This document shows, one piece after another, positions 1-9,236 of a stretch of 41,681 nucleotides of DNA. The translations under genes and the position numbers were made by a program. The notes beneath the pieces are model-generated. The model was not told where the DNA came from. It was given only the letters and a program-made list of their open reading frames with translations, and did not search any database. Positions within the stretch are counted from its first letter, which is position 1; every line of letters begins with the position of its first letter. Source of the DNA: Spirogloea muscicola (taxonomy: Eukaryota; Streptophyta; Zygnematophyceae; Spirogloeales; Spirogloeaceae); the NCBI GenBank assembly GCA_009602725.1, contig WELB01000391.1, positions 16,012 through 57,692 on the forward strand, in the 5' to 3' direction.

Positions 1-124
1 TCCCCGCCCCTCCCGCGCCCGCGCCACGCCCGCGCCGCCCGCGCCTGCTGCCCGCCCCGGTCCCGTCCCCACCTCGCCTGCCCACCACCTGCCCCATCTT
101 CGCCACCGCCTCAGCCTCCCTCCT

Positions 125-212
125 TGCCTAGCCTGTGGCTCCGTCATGAACACCTGTCTGCATCTGGCTGGCCTTCTACAGCGCCTCTTTGCTATCAGCA
201 GCCGCGTCTTCT
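125..212 (+). repeat. Retroelement 3'-UTR repeat (subfamily 3) at the FKBP19 5' end
   Basis: The stretch around GTCATGAACACCTG..GCATCTGGCTGGC..ACAG also occurs at 12236-12315 and 12873-12940 on this strand and inverted at 17320-17405. At 12236 and 17405 it directly follows the stop codon of a LINE-like ORF remnant, so it is 3'-UTR sequence of that element. Positions 1-120 before it are C-rich (CCCGCGCC tracts) with no clear feature. Confidence 0.7.
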
Positions 213-2576
213 TGTCGAGCCCCCCTTTCAGTGCTCCCCGGGCTTTCAGTCCCCCCTGTCGCCAACCCTCTGAGTCGCAAGCGCCCCCGTTGTCCTGCAG
301 GCTGCTGCCCACGTTGGTCCAAATGCCGGCATCGCCCGCCCGCCGCCCGAGTCGGACCGAGGTACATTGCTGCAAGGGCCCCGTTTCGTCGGATTCATGG
401 ACCAGTCCTCGCCTGCGCCTCTGGACCGTGGCAGCGGCCATCCTTGAGAGCTCACCTCCACTTGCACGTTCGACATCTGGCCTGTCTCGTCATTCAGACG
501 AGGCATGCGAGGCGAGCCGCAGAGCCTTCCTGCTGTCCGCTGGAGTCTCCCTGGCGGCCGCCGCAGGGCTCGGCCCCTGTGCATCGGAAGCTCGCACCGA
601 GGAGGCCAAGGGCAAGTCCAAGTTTGCCGAAAGTGCGTATGCCCAAGCTCTTGCTTTATGGTTCAGACGTAGTGCGCCTGTCGACATCGTCCCTTGGCCA
701 GCTTTGGGCACTTGTGATGAGCAGGACGGAGTCTTTCTGCTACCTGCCTATTCGCTCTTCATCTGTCGATACTGCACACGTGATGCTTCCGCTTCCGTCT
801 GCAGTGCCAGCCCTCAAGGGCAAGGACTATGGGAAGACAGCCATGACGTACCCTGACTATACCCTGACGCCGTCTGGTCTGCAATACAAGGTACTTGCCT
901 CCTCCTCTACTCTCGCTTCAACAGTCACCATGCCCTCAGTGCTGCCAATCTTGCACAATACCACGAGCTTTTCAAATGGATGTCAGTGTCATCTGTGCAC
1001 TCGATGACCACGAGGAGGTACAGTGACAGTCTGCTCCTGAGATGCACTTCTTGCATTCTGCCCATGTTCGATGCCGAGCAGTCTCGTAGCATGAGCTTGG
1101 AATACGTTGATAAGGGACAGAGCCGCAGAAGTGGCCTTTGGTCCCGCAAGCTGCCCTCTGACTGAGCTTTGGACTGCTCTCTGGAAGGACCTGCGAGAAG
1201 GCACTGGTCCTCCACCTGAGCCTGGGAACACCGTAGTGGTGAGTGCAGGCGCGCTGCGGGCGGGTATTGTCAGCTTGCTATCAGGGTTGCTTGTGAGGCC
1301 AATGTGGATCCAAGTCTTGCTGGAAAGTCAGCCGATGTGGGTCCAACTCATTCGGGAGTTTGGCATGCTTGTTGGCCACTGCTGTTTTGAGAGTGTTGGC
1401 TCCCTGCCACTTCACGCACCACTCTTCCTGTCAGTTGTCGTTGAGCTCCTGCGTCTTCACGCTGGGACTACTTGGTGTGATTCTTAAATGCTTGATGAGG
1501 TCCTTTTGCTGTGCAGGTTGACTGGGATGGCTTTACTATTGGGTACTATGGACGGATATTCGAAGCGCGGAACAAGACCAAGGGTGGTTCCTTTGAGGTG
1601 CGGCAGAGCCCTTCATTTACTCGACCAAGACAGCCAACAAATGTGGGCTGTTTTAGCACAGCCCTTGAAGTTCTTCAAGGCTGGTCAGCAGCTACTTCAC
1701 GAGCTCTTACGTCATGCATCCTACATTGAGGCTGTCTCCTTTACTGAAGCAGCTGGACTGAGTTTTTCGTCGCGAAACAGGGAAATGACAAGGAGTTCTA
1801 CAGATTTAGAGTCGGAGGGCATCAGGTAGTACACCTGCTGGTGATTGGTTGCAACTTGTTGCTGGTGCATTTTGTGTACCTTATGCAGTCAGTTTGTGAT
1901 CTTAAGGAAGGAATTCTTAAAAGCTGTGCTTTGAGAAGTGTTGCCCTCTTGTGATGCAGTTAGCCTGTGAATGACTAGCAGTTTGAGGCAGGTTGATCTG
2001 ACACCCTCTTCTTTTGCAACAGGTCATTCCGGCATTTGAAGAGGCTATCACCACCATGCGTGTCGGTGGCATTCGAAGGTAGCTACTGGCAGTTGCTGGG
2101 CTCATTGACTTTCTGTTTCGAGTGAGTAGTAGTCGTCTGATAAGGTCATCGAGTGCTTTGTATACATCTTTGTAATTTTCCAGGCGCTATCCACAAAGTT
2201 GGCCTAGATGGCCATCAAATCTGGCTGTCTGCATGTCCCCACAGGTTAATTGTGCCACCAGATATAGGCTACCCGGACAATGACTTTTCCAAGGCCGGCC
2301 CAAGGCCCATGACTTTCTCAGTGAGTTGTCTTATAGGCCTAGCTGCAATATCGTTGTCTCCTCACCCAGTCTGTGCCCTGAGAGAGTGACTGCGTTGGAG
2401 TGTTGTTGCCATGTCAGCTGCTTGTGGCAAAAGGCAGCAGTTGACCAGGCTGATGAGAACTGGGACATTGATTGGTGCAGGGCCAGCGAGCGCTTGACTT
2501 TGTCTTGAAAAACCAGGGCCTGATCGATAAGACGCTGCTCTTTGACATCGAGCTCCTGAAGATCGATCGTACATAA
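146..2576 (+). CDS. FKBP19-like chloroplast FKBP-type peptidyl-prolyl isomerase
   Basis: Immunophilin of the thylakoid-lumen FKBP group, presumed to isomerise X-Pro bonds. Eight exons join in phase: 146-632, 805-890, 1188-1238, 1517-1597, 1781-1825, 2023-2078, 2245-2320, 2481-2576 (325 aa from 146). A twin-arginine stretch (SRRAFLLSAG, then an Ala-rich run) near residue 125 resembles a Tat lumen-targeting signal. The FKBP fold follows: PDYTLTPSGLQYK, VDWDGFTIGYYGRIFEARN, VIPAFEEA, LIVPPDIGYPDND and GQRALDFVLKNQGLIDKTLL. Family resemblance is to plant FKBP19, recalled from memory. The ATG at 146 lies inside a dispersed retroelement 3' repeat. An in-frame ATG at 323 gives 266 aa, closer to the usual length, so the start is uncertain. 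The window begins just upstream. Confidence 0.9.
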
Positions 2577-3189
2577 AATGGGGGGCGAGGGGTTTAGAGG
2601 AGGGAGGTGGGGGGGCGGCGGGGGCGAGTGCAGCCCAAAGCTCCAGCATAGGGCAGGAGTGGGACACGGAAGATGGAGAACGTGGTTGTGAGTTTGAAAG
2701 TCACATGCCACATTGGCTCGAGCTTGTTGCACAGGCGACGTGTACAACGAGCCCTTACATCCAGCCATTACCTTATGCTATTGCCTGCTGTGAGCCCACG
2801 TCCTCTGTTTCAAATATTCCTTTTTGTGGACCATGTTGTATTTTTGTAATTTTAATTCATTTTTCCAGAAGAAGGTCTTCCAGTCAGGCACGGAACGAGA
2901 CTCGTTTTTGTTCAGGATCCACTGGCTGTTGTTGGCAGTGCAAACAGACGTTACTCTCTAGCTGTAATATAGCTTGATTAGGACCAGCCGCATCTTTTAC
3001 TTCGCGGTACTGGCTTTGTAGGCCACGAGCCTGTTTGTTGGTGACCACTCGAGTGCTCACAGGTCTCGTTCCTTGCTCTTGACAAGGACCAAATGGCCGA
3101 TAACCACAAGGCTATATGCAAGTGGTTAAAGCGAACAGGAGCTCAGTAACCCCTAATCAGCAGCCGTAAATCGGAGTATGTAGCAGCTG
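2577..3189. other. FKBP19 3' flank, no gene recognised
   Basis: A G-rich patch follows the stop (about 2580-2640), then moderately AT-rich sequence. Short open stretches occur on both strands (for example minus strand about 2780-2930), but none has a convincing splice context or a family match. I see no RNA gene here. Confidence 0.4.
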
Positions 3190-3440
3190 AATGTGAGTTA
3201 CCCTAACGAACCCAGAAGAAGCAGCTAATGCCCGACATGCCAGCAAGTGCACTGTACGAACCTGGAACGCTGGAAAAAGGTAGAGAGCCGCATGCAGAGC
3301 ACCTGGTCAAGCGACCCGGCGGCACGGAAGCTGGGCAGCTCACCTTGCTGTCCTGGACACCGATGGTGGCCCGCCGCGCAGGCTGCTGCAGCAGGTCCAG
3401 CCACCGATTGTCAAAGCCCGGTGCACGTCCATGATTAGCC
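3190..3440 (-). mobile_element. LINE-like reverse transcriptase C-terminus, subfamily 1, decayed
   Basis: Read on the minus strand from about 3440 down, the sequence gives FDNRWLDLLQQPARR, then MRLSTFFQRS, then after a frameshift VHLLACRALAASSG. These align by eye with the better copy at 27540-27817 (RWLELLNQLARHA .. YRMLLAVSLQRS .. LHLCAGRALAAATG). It is a 5'-truncated, frameshifted relic with no complete ORF. Confidence 0.6.
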
Positions 3441-3479
3441 CCACATCATCCCCGGAGTCCAGACAAACAGTGCACTGGC

Positions 3480-4335
3480 TTGGTTTGGCCTCCGTTTCAT
3501 TTCATGCGCCCTGCACGCCTTTCTCCATTTTCTACAGCGGTGCCCAGCACATGCCATGCAATTTCGTGCTGGGCGTGCCCTGACTGCCGCCTCAGGCTCT
3601 ATGCGGGGCTACTCCTTTCCGTCTCCTTTTGCACCTTCCAGCCCTTCCAAATCTTGTACATTTCTTTGGGCTGGCCTCTCCCAGCCATTGCCTTACGTTG
3701 GAAGAGCTGTCTTATCTCGGTTGTCGTCTTCTCCTCGTCTAAATTTCCCTTGGCTGGCTTATCACAGCCTGCAACCTTCAGCCCGCAGCCTGCAACGAAG
3801 CTCGAAAGTGTCAGCAAAGCGTGAAATGTCAAAGCGACTCAAAGTGGCCACTGGGTGCTCAATATCCTCTGTTGAGCAGCCTGCGGTCAGAGAAACTAGT
3901 CTCCGTGTAGCGAGTGCCCTGGCCAGAGGCAGAGGCTGCAGCCAGAGCGCGACCGGCACGCAGATGCAACACGCGTGCCATGACCGCTGCAGCAATACTG
4001 ACAGGGCTGTTTAAAGAGCTGATTCTTTATTGGGTGGCCTCTCTCAGCCATGCCCTTGCTTAAGACCTGTTCGGAAAAGAGAAGAGCTGCTTCTCTTCTT
4101 TCTTTCCTAAGATTTCCTGTTCTGGGCTGGCATCTCACAGCCACCGCTTTACTTTATGCTTATTTTTGCTCATTTCTTCCTTCTGTCGGGCTGGCCTTTC
4201 GTTCTGGGCCCAGAGGACTTCTGGGCTGCCGCCCTCGTCGTCATTTTAGAAGAGCTGTTCCCTTTTCTCTTTTCGTCCGGCAGCTAGTCTGTCGGATTTG
4301 AGGCTCCTCACTCGTAACTACTGAGTGGTCCATCC
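3480..4335 (+). mobile_element. Composite block of LINE 3' ends and hairpin repeats
   Basis: About 3487-3530 matches the second short repeat (GGCCTCCNTTTCANTTCATGCGC). About 3535-3615 encodes QFRAGRALTAASGS, a subfamily-1 C-terminal relic. About 3880-3995 holds another relic on the minus strand (MARVLHLRAGRALAAASASG). Between and after these are at least four diverged GGGCTGGC..CAGCC hairpin cores (about 3665, 3752, 4035, 4127). About 4272-4321 encodes AASLSDLRLLTRNY and a stop, the normal element C-terminus, followed by its 3' UTR to about 4440. The nested and mixed orientations suggest repeated insertion at one site. Confidence 0.6.
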
Positions 4336-4487
4336 TCCCTCCGTCCTGACATCGCTTCTTCAGGCCCCTCGGAGCTGCTAAGCATTTTTGGCCCCTTCGA
4401 ACCTTTCGTAGCTGCTTTGTTTCTCTGTGTGCTTGTTTTCTTAGCTCCAGACCAGCCGTCGCGCAGCCGCCGGCGGCCCCTCCCGCA

Positions 4488-4586
4488 TGCTAACTGAGCA
4501 CCTGCGGGAGATCTTCCTTGAGGGTGAGGCAACAGACTTCAACGCGCTGCTGCAGATCTGCCAGCATATGGCCCGCGACAATGTGC
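4488..4586 (+). other. Coding-like fragment ending at an N gap
   Basis: An open stretch from an ATG reads LREIFLEGEATDFNALLQIC.. and runs straight into the N at 4587. It does not match the retroelement ORF convincingly and is not part of the downstream RRM protein, whose own start follows 10 bp after the N. It may be an exon of an unrelated gene joined here by scaffolding. I do not recognise the protein. Confidence 0.3.
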
Positions 4587-4596
4587 NCCCGCCGCC

Positions 4597-5364
4597 ATGG
4601 GCGAGTTCCGGTGCTTCGTTGGCGGTCTGGCCTGGGCCACCGACGACGCCCGCCTCGGCGACGCCTTCCGCTCCTTCGGCGAGGTCATCGATGCCAAGGT
4701 CCGGCCCTCTTCCCTCCCCCGCGCCGCCCCGCGCTTCTCCAGGCGCGGGTTCGACTCTCGAGCCCGCCGCCACACCGCCCCGTCCGTTTGGCCGCCGCGC
4801 ACCCTGCCCCCCCTTGCGCCGCTTGCACCAGCCCCTTGTCGCCTCCTGCCGGTTGCCCCCCATCCCGCTACCGCTCTGAGCTCGCGTGCGCCCGCCCGTC
4901 CCTCACTAGGTTATCAACGACCGCGAGACCGGCAGGTCCAGGGGCTTCGGCTTCGTCACCTTCGCCGACGAGCAGGCCATGAATGCCGCCATCGGCGAGA
5001 TGAACGGCAAGGAGCTCGACGGCCGCAGCATCACTGTCAACCAGGCCCAGTCGCGCGGCAGCGGCGGCGGCGGCGGCGGCGGCGGATACGGCGGCGGCGG
5101 CGGCGGTCGCGGAGGCGGAGGCTACAGCAGCGGCGGGGGCNAGGTGGAGGCTACAGCAGCGGCGGAGGCTACAGCAGCGGCGGCGGCGGCTACAGCGGCC
5201 GCGGCGGCGGCGGTGGCTATGAGAACCGCGGCAGTGGCGGCGGCTATGGTGGCGGAGGCGGCGGCGGCTATGGTGGCGGTGGTGGCGGCTCCTATGGCGG
5301 CGGGGACCGTGGCGGCGGCGGCGGCTACCAGGGTGGCAGCGGCGGTGGCGGCCGCGGGTGGTAG
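4597..5364 (+). CDS. Glycine-rich RNA-binding protein (RRM + Gly/Tyr-rich tail), broken by an assembly gap
   Basis: Small single-RRM glycine-rich protein of the GRP7/CIRBP type, binding single-stranded RNA in post-transcriptional or stress control (family knowledge). The start has a strong context, GCCGCCATGG. Exon 1 is 4597-4698 and exon 2 is 4910-5364. RNP2 (CFVGGL) lies in exon 1 and RNP1 (RGFGFVTF) in exon 2. A long Gly tail with repeated YSSGGG, RGGGG and YGGGG units follows. At 5141 an N replaces sequence in the repeat: before it the Gly frame is +2, after it the Gly frame is +1. The frame break is therefore most likely an assembly artefact, not a mutation. The protein ends GRGW then stop. 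Confidence 0.92.
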   Translation: MGEFRCFVGGLAWATDDARLGDAFRSFGEVIDAKVRPSSLPRAAPRFSRRGFDSRARRHTAPSVWPPRTLPPLAPLAPAPCRLLPVAPHPATALSSRAPARPSLGYQRPRDRQVQGLRLRHLRRRAGHECRHRRDERQGARRPQHHCQPGPVARQRRRRRRRRIRRRRRRSRRRRLQQRRGXGGGYSSGGGYSSGGGGYSGRGGGGGYENRGSGGGYGGGGGGGYGGGGGGSYGGGDRGGGGGYQGGSGGGGRGW

Positions 5365-6444
5365 AGGTCCAAGCCCTGAGGAGGCAGCTTGCAAGTCGGA
5401 GCTGTGCTCCTCGTAGTCGTGCAGGTCTCCTTGAGCTGATTCGTTCGTGATGCGAGCCTCGGTTGTTTAGCCCTCTGGCACAGCACTGATACAGGTTCTC
5501 TTGCAGCTGAGTGTGATACCAAAGGCCACTGATGGCAGACGGCGCGCGCGCACAGGATCCCCCCCTCCCGAATCCCCCTCGTTCCTATTTTCTCATTTGA
5601 TTTCCCAGTTGCAGGTCCAGTCAAGCCAGTGTATGATAAGCGAGCTGACTCTCCCGCGCCCCATGCGGAGCAAGTATGGGTCACTCCTTTCGCCTGTCCA
5701 GACTGCCATATATCAACGGCATGCGACCGCTTTCAATGTCTCACGGATGCACGAGCATCCATGCGATGCCTTGGGCTTTTGCAGGGCTGCGCATTGCACG
5801 CTTCACTCCCACTTGTCGCGTTTTGGCATGACATGCACCGAGATGCATATCTTTCGGATGGATGCGTAGAGATTGCCTTGGAAGGGATGGCAGAGGCTAT
5901 GTCAGAATCCTACACGCTATCTGGGTGCTGTGTAAAATCAACTTCTCAACCCTAGTTGCCAGTGGGCTGACTGTTCCTCAAGCCGACGATGGCATGCTCA
6001 GATGAACTCCAGTGCTTAGCGAGCTGTCACTGTACCCTGGGATGTTTGAAGCGGCACTCGCTCCTCTTTTGAGGGTGCATGTGTGGATGCATGTGTGTGG
6101 GTGTGAATGTTGGAAACTTACTTGAAATCATCACTGTTACAGGGCCATTGGCAACTCTGAGCCTGTTGTCATTGTTAGTAGCTTGTTTGCAGGGTACTCT
6201 AGCAATCAATTACGTAAGAATCGTCTGCATTCACGTGCAGCAATGCTAATTCGCTAGATGCAGCTATGTCAATCTGACTGTGTGTGTTGTGATGCGGTCG
6301 CTATTATTCATCTGGGGTAAACACATGGCTAGCAGGTGAAGAGCAGTGAGGACAAAGCTAGCTGAAGTAATCAGCGCACAGGCTGTGTACTCTAGTGCGC
6401 TGGTATGTACATGCCATGGAGGGCATGGAGGGCATCAATATTTG
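5365..6444. other. Convergent 3'-3' spacer, no gene and no repeats seen
   Basis: The space between the ends of the RNA-binding protein and MED21. It contains TGTAA-like motifs (about 5931 and elsewhere) that could serve as algal polyadenylation signals, and a short GT/GCAT-rich patch (about 6075-6105). No ORF looks coding. None of the dispersed repeats of the window occurs here. Confidence 0.5.
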
Positions 6445-7579
6445 TTATTGTTCTCGTCGGATGCAATCATCAGCTGCACTTCGGAAGAGGGCGTGCACCC
6501 TTTGTAGGTCTGCTTCTGCAGCCGCAGAAAGTGTTGCAGGCAGTTGGCGCTAGTCAGCTGCCAGTCTTTGTTCACCAATAAGGTTCTCATGAGCAGCAGT
6601 GGCTCCAGGTATCTGGGAGAGAGAGGTAAGTGCTAACACTGGAAGGGCAGCCCACTACCAGTCAGAGCAAGTGGCACCAATCACAAGGACAGAATAGCTT
6701 GTGAAGCTTTGCAGCTAACATGAATACCGCCAAGCTTGGCTGGTTGACTGAGGGACCATGACAGACTGCCAGCGCGACACATCAGGCACTCACCAGCAGC
6801 TTCAAGTTCAGCCTGCAGCTCCACGGCTACCTGGTCACTTTCAGCCTGTCATCGGTGGTATCTTGTTGCACGTTTAGTGCTCTGGAAGACTGCCCACTTT
6901 TGTTGCGGACTGTCTAAGGTCGGGCGTTGAGCGGCAGGATGAGCAGGAGCTTCTGTGCCGGCTGCACGATGTGGGACTACTTAAGGACCCGTGGCACACT
7001 CCCCCGCTCCCTGGCGTAGCAGCCTTCACAGCATACGTAGCAGTATTGTACGCTGACCGCGAGTTGCAACTGGCAGACACGGGACTCGTACCTGCAGACG
7101 CCTGATGACCTCAAGCTGAGCCTCTTCGCCTCCCTCAGTCGAAGGCAAAGAGGATACTAGCCTGTCAAACTGCACAGCCTCAGGTGCAGCTGACATTCAG
7201 CACAGGGAGGACATCGAAGAGGGTCTGGACGGGCGTCCGGATTAAAGGCGCGCGCGCCGCCGGCGAGCATGCACCGTTTTCACGGCTTTGACGATGCTCG
7301 ACGCCATCTCCTCGGCCTGCGTGTGGATGGGCATGCCGCCCTCTCGTGCCGGTGGCTGGCCATCGGAAACCTGCGCCTGCGAGCTTATGAGTGTGCCAGG
7401 CACGTCTAGCAGCCCAGCGGTGCGCTCGCGTCCGGCTTGCCGATGCTCGAAGGGCAGGCTGGCAGGGGCGCGACCTGGAGCGGCGCAGGCGGGGCGTCGC
7501 GCTGCAGGACGCCAATGTGGTTGAAGCAGAGCGAGGCGACGTGGTTGGCGTGCTCCTGGAGCTGCGACACGGCGTCCAT
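6445..7579 (-). CDS. MED21: Mediator complex subunit 21 (MED21)
   Basis: Small coiled-coil subunit of the Mediator middle module, which bridges transcription activators and RNA polymerase II in the nucleus. Minus-strand exons, all in phase: 7579-7475, 7370-7275, 7169-7092, 6845-6794, 6515-6445, giving 133 aa (plant MED21 is near 140). The N-terminus MDAVSQLQEHANHVASLCFN and the block GVLQRDAPP are MED21 signatures. FDRLVSSLP..EGGEEAQL and a helical C-terminus (ELQAELEAAEADLQRV..RSAADDC) complete it. The ATG at 7579 sits in CCATGG. The gene is convergent with the RNA-binding protein and divergent from the rhomboid gene, with retroelement debris starting about 155 bp upstream. Confidence 0.9.
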
Positions 7580-7734
7580 GGGCCACGTGGACGGCGCGCC
7601 GGGAAGGGCGCCACTGACGGCGCGGACCTGCGGCTGCTGCTGGGGCGGCGCGAGGGCGCGCCGCGCGGGGCTGGGGTGGCACCGGCGAGGCCCGTCCTCC
7701 AGCTTGACGCTTTTCCCCACTAGCTTTTGGCCTG

Positions 7735-8300
7735 AGAGAGAGGAGGCGCGCGGTGCGCATGAAATTGAAAGGGAGGCTTGTTCAAGCCAATACATTGTTC
7801 AAGCAGAGGCTAGTGCAAACTAAACAAGGCTACATGATGCGGAGACCTAAACTAAGGTGCCTAAGGTGACACTAGTATCCACGGGAGAGCACCAGAACAG
7901 TATGTTGGCTGAAACCGGCCTCCCTTTTCCCGTTTCATTGCGCACCGCGCGCCTGCTCAGAAGAAAGGGCTCGCCCATAGAGAAGAGGGGCTGGCAAAGC
8001 CAGCCCAATGAAAATGGACAATGTCCAAAGCCAAAGAAAGAGATGCCAAGAAGGACTACTCTACCAAACTGTGTCCCGCAGACGCGGCGAGCCAGCCGAC
8101 TTCAACGCCGCGGGCTCGTGGGCTCAGGTATATCGGATGCGCCTCTCTGTATCCCTTCAGCGGTCCATGGCCCACGCTCTGCATCTGCGAGCTGGCCGTG
8201 CTCTCGCTGCGGGCTCTGGCTTTCGTCAGGGTGATAGCTTCCCGGCAGCTAGTCTGTCGGATCTGAGGCTCCTCACTCGTACTTACTGAGTAATCCATCC
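7735..8300 (+). mobile_element. Short repeat, inverted hairpin element, and LINE subfamily-1 C-terminus
   Basis: 7740-7880 is the second short dispersed repeat (GCGCGCGGTGCGCATGAAAT..). About 7930-7955 is part of it inverted. 7964-8046 is the three-hairpin element on the minus strand, with an exact GGGCTGGC/GCCAGCCC stem at 7988-8006 and a GGACAATGTCC palindrome just after. 8075-8289 encodes a LINE C-terminus: PADFNAAGSWAQVYRMRLSV, SLQRSMAHALHLRAGRALA, SLSDLRLLTRTY, stop. Confidence 0.65.
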
Positions 8301-8433
8301 TCCCCCTGTTTTACCATAGCATCCTCAGGCCCCTTTGTAGCTGCTCACCGCTCTTAGGCCCCTCTGAACCTTTGTGAATTCTTTTTGGGCTGGCTTTTCG
8401 CAGCCCTTGCCCCCATTGGGAGTGCCACTTCTT
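8269..8433 (+). repeat. LINE subfamily-1 3' UTR with hairpin core (165-bp direct repeat, copy 1)
   Basis: About 165 bp starting at CTCCTCACTCGTACTTA, covering the ORF end and 3' UTR and ending in the GGGCTGGC..GCAGCCC hairpin and AGTGCCACTTCTT. By eye it matches 36391-36555 with about five mismatches, in the same orientation. Confidence 0.8.
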
Positions 8434-9169
8434 CTTCTTACCAAACACAACATCACACTAGGGAAGCTCTTTTCGGACGAGCAATTCTCTCATGTAGCCC
8501 CTTTGCACCTTTGTCAAATCTTTCGGGGCAGGCTGCTCACAGAGAGAAGTGCTCGCCCACAGAGAAGAGGGCTGGCAAGCCAGCCCAAAAAGAATGGACA
8601 CTGTCCAATGTCACAGCCCTCGCCCCCTTTGTTGAGATGTCAATGTGCCTGCCTTTGTACTTGGCCCCACAGGCCCCCCATCACTCAACGCACATCATTG
8701 CCTTCACCAGAGCCACTTTCTTCCGCCTCCCCAGTGGCTGAAGTCCCGAGACGAAATCCTGTCCTCCTGGAAGCGCCTGTTCGTCGGCCTGGTCACCGCA
8801 CCCCGTGGCCCGCGAGCACAAGGCCCGTCCCCGCGAGGCCAGGCGAAGCGCCTCTCCCCCTCCCCCCGTCCCCGGCCGCAATCGACACTTTCGGCTGCTT
8901 GGGTCCTCGCTTCCATACCCTACTCGAGAACATAGCGAGTCTGGGATATGCACGACGCGAGGATATGCTCCCAGCCCAGATGGGTATGCCGGCAGCCTAT
9001 CTGTCATTTCTGCGACGTCGAGTGTCAACCTGTCTGCAACGAGCTCAGGCGTATGCTCTGCATCAGAAAGCTGGTCGAGCCTTAGCTGCTGGCACAAGAG
9101 CTAGTCAATTGCCGTCCGGTATTCGAGCGTCAGCTAGCGACCTCTATGTGCTGACTCGTGGTTACTGAG
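8434..9169 (+). mobile_element. LINE-like reverse transcriptase C-terminus, subfamily 2, with embedded repeats
   Basis: 8545-8610 is another hairpin element in reverse orientation. 8640-8700 resembles the subfamily-2 3' UTR (CCTTTGTACTTGGCC). 8871-9169 encodes IDTFGCLGPRFHTLLENIAS, then YLSFLRRRVSTCLQRAQAY, AGRALAAG and SASDLYVLTRGY, stop. The pattern ..DTxGCLG..LL..IA..L..R..CLQRAQA.. fits the region after the RT core of non-LTR retrotransposon ORF2 proteins. No RT catalytic motif is present, so it is 5'-truncated. 8871-9021 recurs without visible difference, inverted, at 36012-36162. Confidence 0.7.
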
Positions 9170-9170
9170 C

Positions 9171-9171
9171 N

Positions 9172-9235
<64 letters not shown>
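9171..9235. other. N followed by a 64-base T run
   Basis: One N and then uninterrupted T from 9172 to 9235, between a retroelement end and the GC-rich first exon of the rhomboid gene. It replaces the expected element 3' UTR and probably the true rhomboid start. It is most simply an assembly or gap-closing artefact, though a poly(A) tail of an inserted copy read on the minus strand cannot be excluded. Confidence 0.6.
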
Positions 9236-9236
9236 C

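Noticed and set aside
2780-2935. Minus-strand open stretch reading ..NNSQWILNKNESRSVPDW..
   Set aside because: It looks coding over about 50 codons, but an in-frame stop lies just upstream, no acceptor or start supports it, and a plus-strand alternative is equally open.
5365-6444. Possible tRNA or snoRNA in the convergent spacer
   Set aside because: I could not fold a cloverleaf with T-loop GTTCRA or find paired C/D boxes. No RNA gene was supported anywhere in the window.
8374-9168. 264-aa plus-strand ORF as a host gene
   Set aside because: It crosses an inverted hairpin element, a 3' UTR repeat and a LINE C-terminus. Only the last 100 codons have protein character, and that is retroelement.
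9172-9235. Poly-T as a LINE poly(A) tail on the minus strand
   Set aside because: It directly follows an N, is perfectly homogeneous, and no element of matching orientation ends there. An assembly artefact is the simpler reading.
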